Of a stretch of 14,620 nucleotides of DNA, positions 12,149-14,620 are shown piece after piece (positions within the stretch are counted from its first letter, which is position 1; each line of letters begins with the position of its first letter). The position numbers and the translations under genes were made by a program. Below the pieces are notes generated by a model, which saw only the letters and a list, made by a program, of their open reading frames with translations, searched no databases and was not told where the DNA came from. Origin of the DNA: JBKHHU01 sp046539045 (lineage in GTDB: Bacteria; Planctomycetota; Phycisphaerae; SM23-33); assembly GCA_046539045.1 (NCBI GenBank), contig JBKHHU010000072.1:1-14620 (forward strand). The letters are read 5' to 3'.

Positions 12149-14620
12149 TCACCTCGTCGTCATTTCGGAGCGGCTCGTTTCAGCCAGCGCCTGACGAAGG
12201 CGCGTCAGGAGAATCGTCGTCAGCGTAGGCATCTCCATGTACCGCGTTGGCGGCCGGTAGTATACCGTTTTTCGATCCGGAACCGTTACCCGTCCTTTGA
12301 TGTTTTCAAAGATCTTCTCCGCGGCAGCGAAGTCATGCACGCTGAAGATCAGGTCCGGATCCTTGCGGATGAGGCTGTGCACGCCCATCTGCCCGAGCAG
12401 CACGCGAATTTCCGCCACGTCCAGCAGCATGTCTACCTGCGACGGTGACTTGCCGTACGCGTCGTCCAGATCCTGCTTGAGCTGCTTGAGATCATCCCGG
12501 CGGGCACATTTGACCAGGCGGCGATACACCTCCATCCGCTGCCGCTCGGAGGGGATGTAGCTTCGCGGGATGTAGGCGTCGATCCCGATTTCCACGTGGG
12601 CGTCGCGCCGGCGGTCGGGCGGTTTGCCCTGCATCTTGCGAACGGCCTTCTCCAGCAGCTGACAGTATAATTCATAGCCGACAACCGCGATGTGGCCGCT
12701 CTGTTCGCGCCCGAGGATGTTGCCCGCACCGCGGATTTCCAGGTCCCGCATGGCGATCTGAAAGCCTGCTCCCAGATCGGAAAACTCCTCGATCGCCTTG
12801 AGCCTTTTGGCAGCCACCCGACTGACCGGTCGGCGTTCCGGCAGGAGCAGGTAACAGTACGCGCGGTGCTTGTATCGCCCGACACGTCCGCGAAGCTGGT
12901 GCAGTTGGGCGAGCCCGAACCGGTCGGCTTCGTGGATGATCATCGTATTGGCCGAGGGGATGTCCAGGCCGCTCTCGATGATCGTGGTGCAGACCAGCAC
13001 GTCGATCCGCCCGTCGATGAACTGGAGCATGACCTCCTCGAGCTTGCCTTCCTTCATCTGCCCGTGAGCATAGGCGACGCGGCAGTCCGGCACGAGGTCC
13101 TGCACCTTGGCAGCCACCGAGCGGATGTTCATCACCTTGTTGTGGACGAAGAACACCTGCCCGTCGCGACTGAGCTCGCGATTGACGGCCATGCGTATCA
13201 GCTCGTCGTCATACTGGACGACCTCGGTATGGATCGCCCGGCGGTCCATCGGCGGGGTCGTCAGGGAGCTGATGTCCTTGAGCCCGAGCAGGGACATGTG
13301 CAGCGTGCGCGGAATCGGCGTGGCGGTCAGCGTCAGCACCTCCACCGTCGCGCGGAGGCTCTTGAGGTGTTCCTTGTTCTCCACGCCGAACCGCTGTTCC
13401 TCGTCGATGACGACCAGGCCGAGATCGGCGAACTTGACGTCTTTGCTGAGGATGCGGTGCGTGCCGATGAGGATGTCGACCTGCTTGGCCTTGAGGCGTT
13501 TGAGGATGTCCTTCTGCTGCTTGCCGGTGCGGAAGCGGGAGAGCATTTCCACGTGGATTGGGAAGTCGGCAAACCGCTCGCGGAACGTGCGGTAGTGCTG
13601 GTCGGCCAGGACGGTTGTCGGTACGAGCACCGCGGCCTGCCTGCCCGCCTCGGCCACGCGGAAGGCCGCCCGCATCGCCAGTTCGGTCTTCCCGTACCCG
13701 ACGTCGCCGCACAGCAGGCGGTCCATCGGTCGCTCGGCGGCCATGTCCTGCTCCATGGCCTTCAGGGCGGTCAGCTGGTCCTCGGTTTCCTGATAGATGA
13801 ACTCGTCGGCGAACTGCCGCTGCCATTCGGTGCGGATCGGGAAGCTGGTGCCCTTCGTGGCCGCCCGCATCGCCTGGATGCGCAGCATGTCGGCAGCGAG
13901 ATCCTTGACCGCTTCAGACACGCGGTCTTTCTGCTTGCTCCAGACCTTCCCGCCCATGCGGGAGAGCGTGGGCTTGTGCCCCCGGGTGCCGATGTACTTC
14001 TGCACGAGGTTGATCCGGCTGGCCGGCACGTGCAGCACGGCGTTCTGGGCGAACCGCAGGCGGAGGTATTCTTCGGTCCGCCCGTTCTGCTCCATGGACC
14101 GCAGGCCCTCGAACCGGGCGATTCCATGCCCGACGTGGACGACGTAGTCGCCTTCCTGCAGTTCCAGCATCGATTCGATCGGCCGGCCCGCCCGCACGCG
14201 GCGCATCCGGCGGACCTTCCCGTACCGACGGAAGATCTCGTGATGCCCGACGACCACCAGCTTTTCCTCCGGCCAGTGAAAGCCTTCATTCACGTGGCCG
14301 ATGGCGGTCTCGAGGCGTTCGTTCAGGTTCGGATGCTCCTGACCGAGAAGCTGGCGGAAACGTTCCTCCTCGGCGGGGTTTTCGCAGTAGACCCACACGC
14401 GATTGTGACCGGCCAGCTGCTCCAGTTCGTCCAGAGCCTCGGCGGTATTGATCTCCATCCGCTGCAGCGAGCGGACGGCGAGGTTGACGTCGGGACGGTC
14501 CTCTTTCGGGGCGAAGGTGTGCAGTTCGAGCGTGGCGAATTTCGTCAGCTCGATCAGCAGGTCATCCGGGTCGATGAGGCTGCGGACGGCTGCCACACCG
14601 GCCGGGTCGCCGTCTCCGCG
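12149..14620 (-). CDS. mfd: Transcription-repair coupling factor Mfd (N-terminus outside window)
   Basis: The frame is open to the right edge: 823 residues are visible of a protein usually near 1,150, so about 300 N-terminal residues lie outside and no start is called. Mfd removes RNA polymerase stalled at lesions and recruits UvrA. Visible from the right edge: the remainder of the UvrB-homology region, the CarD-like RNA polymerase interaction domain (LQEGDYVVHVGHGIARFEG, about 14105-14165), then an SF2 translocase with Walker A GDVGYGKT (about 13687-13710), DEEQ motif II (about 13394-13405), TATPIPRTLHMSL, the TRG-like segment and a QLRGRVGR motif, and finally the TRCF C-terminal domain (IPRSYIPSERQRMEVYRRL, about 12510-12580) that holds UvrA binding in check. 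All helicase motifs look intact. It is the upstream member of an operon with the PPIase lipoprotein; any promoter lies outside. Confidence 0.97.
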   Translation of the reverse strand, partial: RGDGDPAGVAAVRSLIDPDDLLIELTKFATLELHTFAPKEDRPDVNLAVRSLQRMEINTAEALDELEQLAGHNRVWVYCENPAEEERFRQLLGQEHPNLNERLETAIGHVNEGFHWPEEKLVVVGHHEIFRRYGKVRRMRRVRAGRPIESMLELQEGDYVVHVGHGIARFEGLRSMEQNGRTEEYLRLRFAQNAVLHVPASRINLVQKYIGTRGHKPTLSRMGGKVWSKQKDRVSEAVKDLAADMLRIQAMRAATKGTSFPIRTEWQRQFADEFIYQETEDQLTALKAMEQDMAAERPMDRLLCGDVGYGKTELAMRAAFRVAEAGRQAAVLVPTTVLADQHYRTFRERFADFPIHVEMLSRFRTGKQQKDILKRLKAKQVDILIGTHRILSKDVKFADLGLVVIDEEQRFGVENKEHLKSLRATVEVLTLTATPIPRTLHMSLLGLKDISSLTTPPMDRRAIHTEVVQYDDELIRMAVNRELSRDGQVFFVHNKVMNIRSVAAKVQDLVPDCRVAYAHGQMKEGKLEEVMLQFIDGRIDVLVCTTIIESGLDIPSANTMIIHEADRFGLAQLHQLRGRVGRYKHRAYCYLLLPERRPVSRVAAKRLKAIEEFSDLGAGFQIAMRDLEIRGAGNILGREQSGHIAVVGYELYCQLLEKAVRKMQGKPPDRRRDAHVEIGIDAYIPRSYIPSERQRMEVYRRLVKCARRDDLKQLKQDLDDAYGKSPSQVDMLLDVAEIRVLLGQMGVHSLIRKDPDLIFSVHDFAAAEKIFENIKGRVTVPDRKTVYYRPPTRYMEMPTLTTILLTRLRQALAETSRSEMTTR

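Noticed and set aside
10870..12228. 452-codon plus-strand ORF opposite the PPIase gene
   Set aside because: A mirror of the lipoprotein gene; no ribosome site, and its composition follows the opposite strand.

Overview
The window reads as a high-GC bacterial chromosome segment with ordinary housekeeping genes and no phage, transposase, CRISPR array, tRNA or rRNA that I can see. Several traits point to Planctomycetota, perhaps class Phycisphaerae. These are a stand-alone AICAR transformylase of the KYGCNPHQ type, an excisionase-type HTH protein with a long acidic tail, a membrane-anchored protein with two STN-like domains, and gene-free gaps filled with short repeats of the kind I associate with that phylum. 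The assignment rests on family resemblance and memory, not on a database search.

Layout. 1-2913 (minus): a 49-residue ORF overlaps by ATGA the start of a polytopic GT-C-like membrane protein, followed after about 108 bases by an HTH gene that runs off the left edge. 2914-3071 is a divergent regulatory region: an inverted repeat carries a TGGACA -35 box in each arm, facing outward, and the rightward promoter has a perfect TATAAT. 3072-4238 (plus) is AICAR formyltransferase. 4239-4623 is gene-free and rich in repeats, including a 19-bp inverted repeat. 4624-5253 (plus) is a lipoprotein with a thioredoxin-like pattern. It converges on 5294-7791 (minus), where a TIM-barrel sugar isomerase lies 35 bases upstream of the STN-domain protein. 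7792-8506 is a 715-base gene-free stretch holding several repeat families. 8507-10584 (minus) holds rpoN and, downstream, a pterin-4a-carbinolamine dehydratase. rpoN appears to have a promoter placed so that transcription starts at its ATG. 10585-10878 is gene-free and includes an 8-bp tandem array. 10879-14620 (minus) is an mfd-peptidylprolyl isomerase operon with 4 bases between the genes; mfd runs off the right edge.

The genes do not form one obvious pathway. They cover purine synthesis (AICAR transformylase), transcription (sigma-54), transcription-coupled repair (Mfd), envelope protein folding (PPIase lipoprotein) and pterin recycling. I found no convincing new multi-gene system. The most unusual items are the mirrored divergent promoter, the coupled 49-residue ORF, the probable leaderless rpoN mRNA, the double-STN protein and the structured intergenic repeats.
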